The notes under the pieces: generated by a model
Told to the model about the DNA's origin: nothing
What the model saw: the letters and a program-made list of their open reading frames with translations, nothing else
Database searches by the model: none
Translations under genes and position numbers: made by a program
Shown: piece after piece, positions 34,355 to 44,601 of the stretch
Numbering within the stretch: position 1 is the stretch's first letter
Layout: each line of letters begins with the position of its first letter
Assembly (NCBI GenBank): GCA_937924505.1
Contig: CALDSR010000051.1
Span: 1 to 64,000 of the forward strand
Direction: 5' to 3'
DNA length: 64,000 bases
Source of the DNA: an uncultured Granulosicoccus sp.
Lineage (GTDB): Bacteria; Pseudomonadota; Gammaproteobacteria; Granulosicoccales; Granulosicoccaceae

Positions 34355-36124
34355 TTAAGCCCAAACCAGAATAATCATCGGAACCGCCACCGCTATGATC
34401 ACCATATCCAATGGTAACCCGAGTCGCCAATAGTCGCTGAATTGATAACTACCGGGGCCCAGTACCAGTGTGTTGGATTGGTGTCCAACTGGGGTCAGAT
34501 AGGGGGATGCTGCGCCAATCGCGACGGCCATTAGCAGCGGATCTGCGGACATGGACAAAGTATCAGCCAGGCTCAGGGCAATCGGCGCCATCAGGATCGC
34601 CGTCGGCGTGTTATGCACAAGATCCGAGAGTCCCATGCTGGTTATCAAAATCAAAGTCAGTAATGCCCACAGCGGGATATCCTCGGCAACCGACACCAAT
34701 GCCTCAGCGATCAGCGCAGTGGCGCCAGTCGTTTGCAGCGCTTCACCCACGGGTATCAAAAAGCCAAGGAGTACGATAACTGGCCACTCAATGCTGCGGT
34801 ACGCTTCACGTAGAGATACAGCTTTGAGTAATACCAGTGCTCCCACTACTGTAGTAAACGCTATCTGAACCGGTAGTAGTCCAAATGCTGTTGCCAATAT
34901 TCCAAGTGCAAAAACGAATGGGGTTGTCAGTGCGCCTCTTTTTGGCGTAATTTCCATCCCCCGGTTTTTGATAGCAAGACATCCGAAATTGGCACAAAGC
35001 TGTTCCAATGCTTGTTTTTCTCCTTGCAAGAGCAGCACATCGCCGGTTTTGAATCGTACGTTTTTTAATCGCGCGACTGTTGGGTGATCCTCGCGTGCGA
35101 TTGCCAACAAATTTACGGCAAATCGCTTGTGTATTTCAATGCTACGGCTGGCGAACCCTTCGATCATGGAGTTCGGCATTACGACTGCCTCAATCACAAT
35201 CACATCGGGTGATTTTAGCCAACCGGGGTCTGTCAACTCAGCGCCAGCGTGTACGAGAGATGTGTCTTCGAACAATGGTTGCAAGGCTTCGCTATCACCA
35301 TGCAGTATCAAGACATCGTTGGGTTCGATTATCTCGTTTGTCCCTGGTGCAAGGCGTCTGCTGTTGTTGCGAATTATCGCCATGACAGTAGCTTCGTTTT
35401 CGCACATTGATTCCAGGGTGCCTACTGTTTTTCCGACCAACTGTGATGATTGCGGTATCAGGACTTCGGTCAGATAGCGTGTGATACGAGATTGATCACC
35501 GTTACCATGCTCTTGGTGTTTTGGTAGCAGGTACCTGCTGGCGGTCACCAGAAATAGTACGCCGGCAATTGCTACGGCCAAACCAACAGGAGTGAAGTCG
35601 AACATACTGAATGGTTCGCCCGAATGGTCGGCCCGAACGCTGGCGATTATTATATTGGGCGGTGTTCCTATAAGAGTAATGAGACCACCCAATAAACTTG
35701 CAAAGGACAGTGGCATCAGCAGGGTCGAAGCAGCTCGCTTTGCTTTACGTGCATCTCGAACTGTAATTGGTAACATCAACGCTAACGCACCGATATTGTT
35801 CATGAATGCTGAAAGAACGGATGTAGTTACGCAATTGGCAGCGAGTTGTGACCGGGCCGTCCGTCGAAAAAGGGCAAGGTAACTTAAGAAAAAGCCAACT
35901 ACACCTGATGATTGGAGTGCCTGGCTAATCACGAGCACACAAGCTACCGTGATAACGGCTGGATGCGAGAAACCGTCGAAGGCGTGATCAACTGGCACGA
36001 TGCCAGTATAGACACTCGACATCAGCGCCAGTCCGGCAACTATGTCATAGCGCCAGTGATTCCAGATAAACAGCGACATGGTCGCTGCCAGAATTACGAA
36101 GATGCTGATTTGTGCGGCTGTCAT
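34355..36124 (-). CDS. SLC13/DASS-type permease with TrkA-C domains
   Basis: The protein has 589 residues from ATG 36124; an in-frame ATG at 36160 would add twelve. Two groups of membrane helices (about residues 1-190 and 385-589) carry ArsB/CitT-type transporter segments (HPAVITVACVLVISQAL, FMNNIGALALMLPI, LIGTPPNIIIA, GLSDLVHNTPTAILMAPIAL). Two cytosolic TrkA-C domains lie between (about 190-375; VGKTVGTLESMCENEATVMAII and NSMIEGFASRSIEIHKRF). This is the usual layout of bacterial sodium-coupled anion permeases, including sulfate or dicarboxylate carriers. The transported anion is not predictable. Confidence 0.88.
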   Translation of the reverse strand: MTAAQISIFVILAATMSLFIWNHWRYDIVAGLALMSSVYTGIVPVDHAFDGFSHPAVITVACVLVISQALQSSGVVGFFLSYLALFRRTARSQLAANCVTTSVLSAFMNNIGALALMLPITVRDARKAKRAASTLLMPLSFASLLGGLITLIGTPPNIIIASVRADHSGEPFSMFDFTPVGLAVAIAGVLFLVTASRYLLPKHQEHGNGDQSRITRYLTEVLIPQSSQLVGKTVGTLESMCENEATVMAIIRNNSRRLAPGTNEIIEPNDVLILHGDSEALQPLFEDTSLVHAGAELTDPGWLKSPDVIVIEAVVMPNSMIEGFASRSIEIHKRFAVNLLAIAREDHPTVARLKNVRFKTGDVLLLQGEKQALEQLCANFGCLAIKNRGMEITPKRGALTTPFVFALGILATAFGLLPVQIAFTTVVGALVLLKAVSLREAYRSIEWPVIVLLGFLIPVGEALQTTGATALIAEALVSVAEDIPLWALLTLILITSMGLSDLVHNTPTAILMAPIALSLADTLSMSADPLLMAVAIGAASPYLTPVGHQSNTLVLGPGSYQFSDYWRLGLPLDMVIIAVAVPMIILVWA

Positions 36125-36458
36125 GGAAGCCGTCTGCGAAATACCATGAGTAGATCGCATCCCTGTGCTGTGTGACTAATCTGATTATCTATCCGTGCTT
36201 TCGAAATACTGGTGATTATACGGTAGAAAATAATTGATGGGTTACTGCATCCTGGCAATGTGCGCAGTGCGAAATCAATAGAATCATGTGCCAGTCTTGA
36301 GTGATATTCCGTATAGGCATGAATCAAACCGACCGAGAATATTGTCGTGATGCCAGCCGACGCCTGTCATCTGGTAAATTGTGATTTGAGGCAGAAGCGA
36401 TCATGACAACTCTCGGTATGGCGAACGCTCAACCGGGCTTTATAATAAGTGTTCTGAT

Positions 36459-38864
36459 TTAAGCCGCTCGCTGCGTGGAATCTACACTTTGTGATTCAAT
36501 TTTTTTGATTGTGGCTGATAAGTCGCTGGCTGGCACAGGCTTGGAATAGAAGTAGCCTTGAATATGATGAACGCCTAGCGACCTGATATTCTGATTTTGA
36601 TCTTCAGTTTCGACACCTTCTGCTACTGTTTGGAGATTAAACAATTTTGCCAATTGAACGATCGAATTGGCAACGGAGTTTGCCGGATCGCTATCATTAA
36701 GTGCGATTATAAATGCGCGATCAATTTTTAAAGTATCTAGCGGTAACTCTTGCAAGTATTGTAGTGATGAATAGCCTGTGCCGAAATCGTCTATTGCGAT
36801 AGCAATTCCAGATTCTTTAAAGGTATTGAGAATGGAAACAACACGGCCGATATCACTCATTACAATACTCTCTGTGACTTCGAGCTCCAGGCATTCATGG
36901 TTCAATCCGTGGGTGTTAAGTGATGAGAAAACATCATCAATAAAATTTTCGTCACCAAATTGTTGGGTTGATATATTCACTGCGACTTGTAGATTCGAGT
37001 GGTTGTCTTTTTGCAAATGTGATATTTCACGGCATGCTTCGTTCAAGACCCAATGGCCGATGCTTCCCATTAATCCAGTATCTTCAGCAACGGGGATGAA
37101 ATCTCCGGGCGATACGAAGCCCCGTTCGGGATGTAACCAACGCACCAGGGCTTCAACACTTTTTACCTTTCCGGTTTGTGTACACACCTTTGGTTGATAG
37201 ACAAGTTTGAACTCGTCGTTGTCTATTCCTTTTTTCAAATCCAATTCCAGTTGCAATCGTTGCGCATGGTCGCTCGCAATTTGTACATTATAGCGGTAGG
37301 GGACTTCCAGCTTCTTGGCCTTGCTGTGATACATCGCAATATCCGCATTTTTAGTCAGCTCGACTCCACTATTACAATCATACGGTGAAATGCAAAATCC
37401 AATGCTGGCGCCCACCTTTAGACCGAGCCCTTGAATCATGAAGGTTTTTTTCATTGCATGTAATAATTGCCATGCAATCGCCTCTACTTCAGCTGCTGAT
37501 TGAGCATCAGAAATAAGTATTGCGAATTCATCACCGCCCATTCGTGCAATTAGATGAGAAGGATGGCAATTTGACTTGAGCCTTGCCGCAAGCTCTTTCA
37601 GCAATTCATCTCCCAGAGAGTGACCATAGTTGTCATTTATTGCTTTAAATCTGTCCAGGTCCATGAATATAACGGCCTGTATCTGCGAGTCTGAGCCAGA
37701 GGTGTTTTTCAGCGTTGATTCAAAATTCATCCTGTTCGGAAGTTGAGTGAGGCTGTCATAATAGGCGTATCTTTTGACCTTGCGATTGATGGCGACAGAA
37801 GCGATTGTTATTGCCAAGCATAAAAAAATCAGAAATATATCAATTATCAAGTTTCTAGTCGATTTCTTGCCGTAATTTTCAGCAATCGTATCCATTGAAA
37901 GATGGGTTAACTCACCAAGCTCCTCCATTAATTTTAAAACAGAGAGAATTACATTTTTTAATTCATCGTGTACATAATCGTCACGCTGATCCAGGCCCCG
38001 CAACAAGTGGAAATTTCTTTCAGCTCTATAGTTAATCTGATGATAAAGATCTCGTGATTGCACAGCAAGTGGTAGCAATAGTGATGCATTGTCGCTAGCT
38101 TGCGCAAGAGATACAATATTTTCAAAGTGTTGTTCTAGAGTTCGATGCTGTGTCGCAATCTGTAACTGATTCCCAAGATTAGTAACATGGCCTTCCAAAG
38201 ATAATTTGTTCCAGACTGTATATTCCTTGGCCAGCTCTACATTGGCTGCAAGAATTTCGTTTAATAATGAATGGTAGTGAGATATGGCGGACGCATTGTT
38301 GTTGGGTAGATATTTCAGGCTTCGGGCAAGGTCAACAAGCGAATCAATAGTGTCTGTCTGGCTTTCGAATAGTGAGGAAAATGTGTTGTGTTCGTCTATA
38401 TCTGCACTTGGGATACGTTGCGATAGTGAGTAACTTCTATGTTCTCGCAGTAGGGTTCTATTTCTATCCAATTCCTTTAGTTGCATTGACAGAATCGGTT
38501 GTGTTGTTGCCATGCGTTCAAATTGAAAATCGTCGATACTATCCTTAATTTCTGTGATAAATGCATCGATCTTCGAATCCGTATTTTTTCCGACGGTTTT
38601 AAGCCGGAGTAGATATTGATTCTGAATTTCTGTCCCTGATATGACAGAGTTAAAATACGTGTCGAACTCATCACGTTCCAGTGCTAAAGCACTGTTTGCC
38701 TGGAATATTTGCCTTTCGATCTGGACATTGGCCTGTAAATTTCTAGCATCCACTCGTTGCACAACAGCTATATATAAGAAGCTGATGGACAACCAAAGAA
38801 CCAATGCAATAACAATCAGATTGATAAATATGAGGTTGCCGCGAATTGTTAGAAATGACTTCAT
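36459..38864 (-). CDS. GGDEF-EAL cyclic-di-GMP protein with periplasmic sensor
   Basis: This 801-residue protein has an N-terminal membrane helix (about residues 10-35), a helical periplasmic sensor domain (about 40-335) and a second helix (about 345-365). A GGDEF domain follows, with the motif MGGDEF intact at 442-447, then an EAL domain with EAL intact at 571-573. The catalytic residues of the EAL domain (DDFGTGYSSLQYL, and the later Glu/Lys region) are present. It may therefore make or degrade cyclic-di-GMP, depending on the signal. The sensor domain does not match a family I recognise. It is single, with a 300-base gap to its neighbours on each side. Confidence 0.9.
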   Translation of the reverse strand: MKSFLTIRGNLIFINLIVIALVLWLSISFLYIAVVQRVDARNLQANVQIERQIFQANSALALERDEFDTYFNSVISGTEIQNQYLLRLKTVGKNTDSKIDAFITEIKDSIDDFQFERMATTQPILSMQLKELDRNRTLLREHRSYSLSQRIPSADIDEHNTFSSLFESQTDTIDSLVDLARSLKYLPNNNASAISHYHSLLNEILAANVELAKEYTVWNKLSLEGHVTNLGNQLQIATQHRTLEQHFENIVSLAQASDNASLLLPLAVQSRDLYHQINYRAERNFHLLRGLDQRDDYVHDELKNVILSVLKLMEELGELTHLSMDTIAENYGKKSTRNLIIDIFLIFLCLAITIASVAINRKVKRYAYYDSLTQLPNRMNFESTLKNTSGSDSQIQAVIFMDLDRFKAINDNYGHSLGDELLKELAARLKSNCHPSHLIARMGGDEFAILISDAQSAAEVEAIAWQLLHAMKKTFMIQGLGLKVGASIGFCISPYDCNSGVELTKNADIAMYHSKAKKLEVPYRYNVQIASDHAQRLQLELDLKKGIDNDEFKLVYQPKVCTQTGKVKSVEALVRWLHPERGFVSPGDFIPVAEDTGLMGSIGHWVLNEACREISHLQKDNHSNLQVAVNISTQQFGDENFIDDVFSSLNTHGLNHECLELEVTESIVMSDIGRVVSILNTFKESGIAIAIDDFGTGYSSLQYLQELPLDTLKIDRAFIIALNDSDPANSVANSIVQLAKLFNLQTVAEGVETEDQNQNIRSLGVHHIQGYFYSKPVPASDLSATIKKIESQSVDSTQRAA

Positions 38865-39338
38865 AGATAATTGATATTATTTGTCATTTTATATGTATAA
38901 AATAAAATTTACTCACTATAGAGTGCTTATATAGTGATTGAGTGGTTGCAAAGAGAAAGATGAACAGATGATATGTCTATCGGCAGATATGGTTATACAA
39001 GTACGACTGCCGGGTTACAAGCTGTTCAATATGCTAGTCAATCATGAATTATCAGCAGACATAACCGTTATGCGACAGGCGATAAAAACGGTCCAATTAC
39101 TTAATTTTCAGCTTCGCAGTGAGATTACCCGGGTTACATGCGGGTACCAATTCTCAAATGTCGGGCGGTGATGGATTGTGAGGGGTATGGGAGCAGGATG
39201 CTGTTATCGCTGGTGGCGTAAAGTGGGTGAGCCGGGCGTTGCTGATTTTCTGCGATGAGTCAGACAATATGATGAGTCAGGCAATATAACGACTGCACCC
39301 ATAGGAACTCTATAAAAAGTGGGATTAAAGGGTAGAGA
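38865..39338. other. Gene-free gap of about 470 bases
   Basis: The gap separates two minus-strand genes. It is AT-rich near 38870-38940, where the GGDEF-EAL promoter would lie. I find no convincing coding frame, RNA gene or terminator in it. Confidence 0.6.
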
Positions 39339-40898
39339 CTAGCCGAGCAATAGTTCCTTTTTTTGTTCATTATGTCTTTTGGAAATTGGGTCGGATGACG
39401 CTATCCGAAAACGGATAGTCGTACCTTTGCCGGGCGTGCTTTCAATACTTATTTTTGTATTGTGCAATGCCAAAATATTGTTGACTATGGCTAAACCAAG
39501 GCCAAACTGCCCGTTTGAATCATCTGTTTCCGTCGTTGATCCGGTGAAGTACCGCTGGGTTACACGCTTTCTTTTTTCTCGATTCATGCCGCAACCCGAG
39601 TCAATGAAGGCGACGTCTATATGGTCGTGATGAAACCGATCCAGTCTGATAACGATATCACCTCCATTGGATGTATGGCGTATTGCGTTTTCCGCCAGGT
39701 TTTCAAAAACTCGCTGAATCATTCCAATGTCGGCTTTTACATCATAATCGCACCCATTACTACGAATTGGTTTGGTATACAAGTTGATACCTTTTTTGCA
39801 AGCTTTTATTTGGAATTCCTGAGCTGTGTCGTTTGCCAATTCAAGGAGGCTGAAAGTCTCTAAAGATGGGCTGATCTCTCCTGATTCAAGTTTCGTTAGT
39901 GTGAATAATTGTGCGACAAGCTGACCTAAGTGTTTGCTTTGTCGGAAAGCAATATGAATATAGGCGTTTTTATTTTCGTCGCTTAACGAATTGTTTTTTA
40001 ATAACAAGGTTTCCAGATAACCTTGCATTGTGGTTAAAGGCGTTCGCAAATCGTGCGAAATATTAGCAATAAATTCTCGTCTGTTGGTATCTTTGGTTTC
40101 CAGCTCTTCGTACTGTGCAGCCAGTTTGTTGGTCATGCTCTGGTAGGACTGCGCCAGTTGATCAATTTCATCAAATCCCAATATATTGTCTTTCGATTCG
40201 TTTAGATTTGTGTTGGATAATTCCGGTAAGCACTGCGCATCTTCATTCACTCGTCTGTTGAGGGTTTTAAGTCGACGGGTAAGCATCATAAAAACCATCA
40301 CGCCACTTATGAAAGCCAACAAAAGTACACATAGCAGGGTTGCAGTAAGGTTTCTAAAGCTGTAACTATCCTTCATGGTATCCATTATTGACTGGTATTG
40401 CTTGCCGGCAACTACAGCGTAAATGTAAGCAGCTATAGTTTGATCGCCAGAATTACTGTCGTTTTCATAAAGGGGAAATGCGGAAAAGATAACTTGGTTT
40501 GTGAGATGTTTTGGATCGTCCCCTTTGATCGGAAATTTCCTGTCTTCTTGTAGAAATTCGTCGATCGCGCTTAACCCTACCTTTTTACGTATTACTTGTT
40601 TGTTGGCAGGGGCGTTAGCTATAACATTCCCATCGGTATCGAGCATATAGACTTCAACACTCGGGTTTATCATCATTACATGTGGCGCAATATCTTCTAA
40701 CCATGAAGTCTGAATGTTTCCATTTTGAATGAAGCCACTGTTTTCGGCCATGTACATTGCTATAGGCGCGTTTAGTTGCTGGGTAAATTCCAGAAAATAG
40801 TTCTGGTTGGAACGATGCGATAACCACAGTACAGACAAGCCGAGAACCACTAAAATTCCGGTGAATGCAATAGATAGACGTGCGAAAAGGGTGGTCAC
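39339..40898 (-). CDS. Sensor histidine kinase (EnvZ/BaeS type)
   Basis: The protein has 519 residues from GTG 40898. That codon overlaps the response-regulator stop by 4 bases (GTGA). Two membrane helices (about residues 8-30 and 170-195) flank a periplasmic sensor domain. A HAMP-like linker, HisKA (ANISHDLRTPLTTMQGYLETLL) and HATPase domain (ENLAENAIRHT, DSGCGMNREKRKRV, GQFGLGLAIV) follow. It is the cognate kinase of the upstream OmpR-family regulator. The input signal and regulon are unknown. Upstream in-frame residues from 40934 lie inside the regulator gene. Confidence 0.9.
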   Translation of the reverse strand: MTTLFARLSIAFTGILVVLGLSVLWLSHRSNQNYFLEFTQQLNAPIAMYMAENSGFIQNGNIQTSWLEDIAPHVMMINPSVEVYMLDTDGNVIANAPANKQVIRKKVGLSAIDEFLQEDRKFPIKGDDPKHLTNQVIFSAFPLYENDSNSGDQTIAAYIYAVVAGKQYQSIMDTMKDSYSFRNLTATLLCVLLLAFISGVMVFMMLTRRLKTLNRRVNEDAQCLPELSNTNLNESKDNILGFDEIDQLAQSYQSMTNKLAAQYEELETKDTNRREFIANISHDLRTPLTTMQGYLETLLLKNNSLSDENKNAYIHIAFRQSKHLGQLVAQLFTLTKLESGEISPSLETFSLLELANDTAQEFQIKACKKGINLYTKPIRSNGCDYDVKADIGMIQRVFENLAENAIRHTSNGGDIVIRLDRFHHDHIDVAFIDSGCGMNREKRKRVTQRYFTGSTTETDDSNGQFGLGLAIVNNILALHNTKISIESTPGKGTTIRFRIASSDPISKRHNEQKKELLLG

Positions 40899-41593
40899 GA
40901 TATCGGTTTGGACAATTTGTAGCCAACACCCCAAACTGTTTGAATGTACCTAGGGTTACTGGGGTCTTTTTCTATTTTCGCTCGTAGTCTATTGATATGG
41001 CTGTTTACCGTGTGCAAGTAGCCTTTGTGCTGATAACCCCAAACTTGTTCAAGCAGTTCCTTACGCTTGAATACTATTTCAGGTGCCATCGCGAAGAATC
41101 GGAGTAATTCGAATTCGCGGCTAGTCAGGGATATTTGTGTGCCACTAACGGATACGGTTCGTGCGGCTGGATTCAAGACGATCTCGCCGACAGTGATTAG
41201 CCCTGTCTTTGGCGTTTCACGCAAAGCATCCACACGCCTGAAAATCGCATTTACTCGGGCGATGAGCTCTGTAATGCTGAACGGTTTTGTGATGTAGTCA
41301 TCTGCGCCACTGTCGAGTCCGGAGACTCGCTGCGCTTCTGACGTTCGAGCGGTCACTAGAATAATCGGTGTCGCCGGTTTGAATTCCCGGACTTGTTGGC
41401 AAATTGTCAAGCCATCGACCTGCGGTAATGTCAAGTCGAGCATGATCAAATCCCAATGGCCTTTTAGCGCCAAAGTCAGGCCGCGTATACCGTCGGCGGC
41501 ATGAGTGACTTCCAGATTTAAATCCTCCAGATGCAGTTTCGCGATATCCGCGATTTCCTGTTCGTCTTCAACCAGCAGGATTTTTCGACTCAT
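40895..41593 (-). CDS. OmpR-family response regulator
   Basis: The protein has 232 residues from ATG 41593. A receiver domain (about residues 1-115; ILLVEDEQEIADIAKL, phospho-Asp in LIMLDLTLPQVDGL, and KPFSITELIARV) is followed by a winged-helix trans-activation domain (about 135-230; VFKRKELLEQVWGYQHKGYLHTVNSHINRLRAKIE, GVGYKL). It is first in a two-gene operon with its kinase, overlapping by 4 bases. A further upstream start would add residues with no domain support. Confidence 0.93.
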   Translation of the reverse strand: MSRKILLVEDEQEIADIAKLHLEDLNLEVTHAADGIRGLTLALKGHWDLIMLDLTLPQVDGLTICQQVREFKPATPIILVTARTSEAQRVSGLDSGADDYITKPFSITELIARVNAIFRRVDALRETPKTGLITVGEIVLNPAARTVSVSGTQISLTSREFELLRFFAMAPEIVFKRKELLEQVWGYQHKGYLHTVNSHINRLRAKIEKDPSNPRYIQTVWGVGYKLSKPIS

Positions 41594-41938
41594 GTCGCAG
41601 AGTATCCTGGGCGAGTATGCATGGTTTGAGTTCCTCCTGGGCACAGTTTCTATCGTTTCGACTGTTCTCCTGCTATTAGTTCAATCAAAGTGAGGTCTTG
41701 AGGCCTGCCATCGCTGACGGTAGGACCGGGAATCCAATCTCGCGGTAGCGCTACTATAATAATGTCGCCTTTGGCTTAGGTTCTGACCTGTCATCCTGGC
41801 TCTTTGCGTTCTCCACGCAAATGTGTAGCTGGTGCGGCGCGAATGGCGGATATCTGTGCATCTATTGGATGGGTCGCCGATATCAGTGATGCTGGACGCT
41901 CGGCATGTCCAAGGTCCAAGCGGCAGGGAGAATCTTAA

Positions 41939-42739
41939 TTAATCAAGAAAGCGGCAATATACGCGAAAAAATGCGTGCTGAATCCGACCGTATGGCGTTC
42001 GAGGTATCTTTTTGTAGTTCTGTTTTTTCAGCTCTTCTTGTTTTTGAATATATTGATAAAGTTCTATATCCAGCGCGCATATCTCCTCGATAGCTGCCAA
42101 TGTAGATTTGTCGGGAGATGCTCCGCGCTGGCCTTTATTGTGTGAGGCGGTTGTATTTTTACGTTTCAAGGCAAATCGCGGGTAGCCGAGCCCGAGATCC
42201 TGAAAGAGCATTTCAGTGGACTGAAAGAAATCTTCAGTCAATCCGACGTTTACTTTTCCGGAGGAGATATTTTCCTTGGCTACGCTCAGCGCGTTGCGAT
42301 CAAAGGATTTAACGCCGCTTAAAACTCTAATTTGTTCAAACGCGATTGCTGGGAAACGTTCGAGGTATTCCACAGCGGAATGGTTCTGGGCAAATTCTAC
42401 CGCCTCACCCAATGGATGAGTATTGGCATCTTTAGATCTCGTGTAGCGATAGTGAGACAGAACTCGTGACACAGGATCTCGAACCATCGAAAAATAGACG
42501 CAATCTCGGGGTAGAAATTGGTGGATTCCGTAGTCAATGTGCCCAGACAGGCATTTAACCGAGTCACCTATTCCTGCGGCCTGATCTGCTAGTGGTCTGG
42601 CGCAGTCAGCAGGCTTATAGATTTGAGTGATTGAGTCAGCCGGAAATTTATGCCTGAGAAGATGAGACAAGGAAGTGCCGGCTGTCTTTGGAATGTGCAG
42701 AAATACGATCAGCGAATCTTGATTCGTGTTTTGCTTCAA
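41939..42739 (-). CDS. Sulfotransferase-2-like protein
   Basis: This 266-residue protein has the PAPS-binding P-loop HIPKTAGTSLSHLLRHKF near the N-terminus and the 3'-phosphate-binding segment FSMVRDPVSRVLSHYRYTR near residue 90. It resembles bacterial carbohydrate-type (Gal/HS6ST-like) sulfotransferases of the Sulfotransfer_2 family. It is cytosolic and stands alone, 79 bases downstream of the cobalamin adenosyltransferase gene. The acceptor is unknown. It is the second sulfotransferase in this window. Confidence 0.85.
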   Translation of the reverse strand: MKQNTNQDSLIVFLHIPKTAGTSLSHLLRHKFPADSITQIYKPADCARPLADQAAGIGDSVKCLSGHIDYGIHQFLPRDCVYFSMVRDPVSRVLSHYRYTRSKDANTHPLGEAVEFAQNHSAVEYLERFPAIAFEQIRVLSGVKSFDRNALSVAKENISSGKVNVGLTEDFFQSTEMLFQDLGLGYPRFALKRKNTTASHNKGQRGASPDKSTLAAIEEICALDIELYQYIQKQEELKKQNYKKIPRTPYGRIQHAFFRVYCRFLD

Positions 42740-42817
42740 TGCCTAAAATTCCTGAATTTATATCGATCATTCAATATGGGGAGTAGGATAGCAGTGTGGA
42801 GATTGAAATGTTAAAAC

Positions 42818-43420
42818 TTAGAAGTCTATGCCTTGCTGAGCGTTGATACCTTGTTGAAAGGGATGTTTTATTTCACGCATTTCCGATACGAGATCTGCGT
42901 AGTCAATCAATTCAGGCTTTGCGTCGCGGCCAGTGAGAATGACATTTGTACGTTTCGCGCGAGCTTCGAGGCCCGCTATTACTGCATGTACGTCCAGATA
43001 GCCGTATCGCAGAGCGATATTGATTTCGTCCAGAACAACAAGGTCATACTGATCGGAAGCGATCACTCCACTGGCCTTCGTCAGTGCCGCATTGGCAGCT
43101 TTGGTGTCATTATCCAGATCTTGTGTGTCCCAGGTAAACCCGTCGCCCATTGTGTGCCAATGTACTTGCTCTGGAAATTTCTCGAAAAATTGTCGTTCCC
43201 CGGTGACCCAACTTCCCTTGATGAACTGTACTACGCAAACCTGTCGCCCCCAGCCTAAAGCTCTTGCCACAACGCCAAACGCTGAACTTGACTTTCCTTT
43301 GCCATTTCCGGTGTGCACCAACACCAGACCGCGATCAGGCTTCACATTGCGTGCGGTTTTTTCAGATTGCGCAGCTTTTAATTTCTGCATCTCTGCTTTG
43401 TGAGTACTGGAATTGCTCAT
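42818..43420 (-). CDS. cobO: Cob(I)alamin adenosyltransferase
   Basis: The protein has 200 residues from ATG 43420, which follows a GAGG ribosome site. It matches CobO/BtuR (CobA type), which moves the adenosyl group of ATP to cob(I)alamin. The P-loop VHTGNGKGKSSSAFGVVARALG, the segment VQFIKGSW, and LVVLDEINIALRYGYLDV are diagnostic. A frame open to 43585 gives a basic N-terminal extension absent from the family. The cofactor could feed corrinoid-dependent enzymes elsewhere. I see no recognisable cobalamin riboswitch upstream. Confidence 0.92.
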   Translation of the reverse strand: MSNSSTHKAEMQKLKAAQSEKTARNVKPDRGLVLVHTGNGKGKSSSAFGVVARALGWGRQVCVVQFIKGSWVTGERQFFEKFPEQVHWHTMGDGFTWDTQDLDNDTKAANAALTKASGVIASDQYDLVVLDEINIALRYGYLDVHAVIAGLEARAKRTNVILTGRDAKPELIDYADLVSEMREIKHPFQQGINAQQGIDF

Positions 43421-43630
43421 AAGAACCTCATTAAGATTGCACGCAGTGCTTGAGTTGCCCATTTTTTTCAACAATCTGTGCTTTGGATTGCCGATGAGGT
43501 GAAACGGAGCCGGGTGTCTATTGCTAAATTGATAATCAGAGTTATGTCTGTTCTTATACTTCTTGGGTTCAACAGTTAAGTGCACCTATCTGATCCTCTA
43601 GCAGTTGCAGCGACACCGATCCTTACCATG

Positions 43631-44033
<403 letters not shown>

Positions 44034-44037
<4 letters not shown>

Positions 44038-44330
44038 TTGGCAGGCTCTTGAAAATTAATACCGTGAAATGCTGCCAGTTTGGATGTGTAATAGGTATTG
44101 CCGCCGAATTCGAGTAAGCGATTCCATTCCTGGTTTAATGCAGCTTCCCGTTGTTCGCGTGTCATCGGAAAATTGTCAATGTAGCGCTCAGAGTCGGCCT
44201 TGTAGGTATCGCGATTTGATTGTAAGCGAAGGCTGATGCAGAATTGGTTGAGGTGAAACTCCCGCGTCGCCTGATCACTATCAAACACAATGGTGCCAGG
44301 GATGTCGCTGTAGAGCTTTTTGTCAACCAT
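44034..44330 (-). pseudogene. Truncated protocatechuate 4,5-dioxygenase alpha subunit (ligA-like)
   Basis: This 98-residue frame matches the LigA family in its central part (FHLNQFCISL, MTREQREAALNQEWNRLLEFGGNTYY). It ends soon after KLAAFHGINFQ, before the C-terminal helix that the family has (usual length about 115-140). A deletion appears to have joined it to the middle of the ligB remnant near 44045, removing the alpha C-terminus and the beta N-terminus. The partner is decayed, so it is unlikely to form a dioxygenase. The 226-base gap upstream shows nothing further I can identify. Confidence 0.7.
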
Positions 44331-44601
44331 TTTCGTTAAATTCTCGTGCCGACCATACCGTTTGACGCACGAATTCCCCTGCCGTAAATATAGGCAGGCT
44401 ATAGTGAATCGCGTGGCCCATCAACACAGAAATTTAGCATAATTGCTTACAAACATGTCTTGTGAATCAACTTGGGTGTATGCGGGAGAGTCCACTACGC
44501 AACCGGTTTTAGATACACATGTGCATTAAATTCTGCCAGAGCACTTGACTGTATAATTGGAATTCAGGCTCATTGAGTTTTGTGGATGCAATTTTTTCAC
44601 T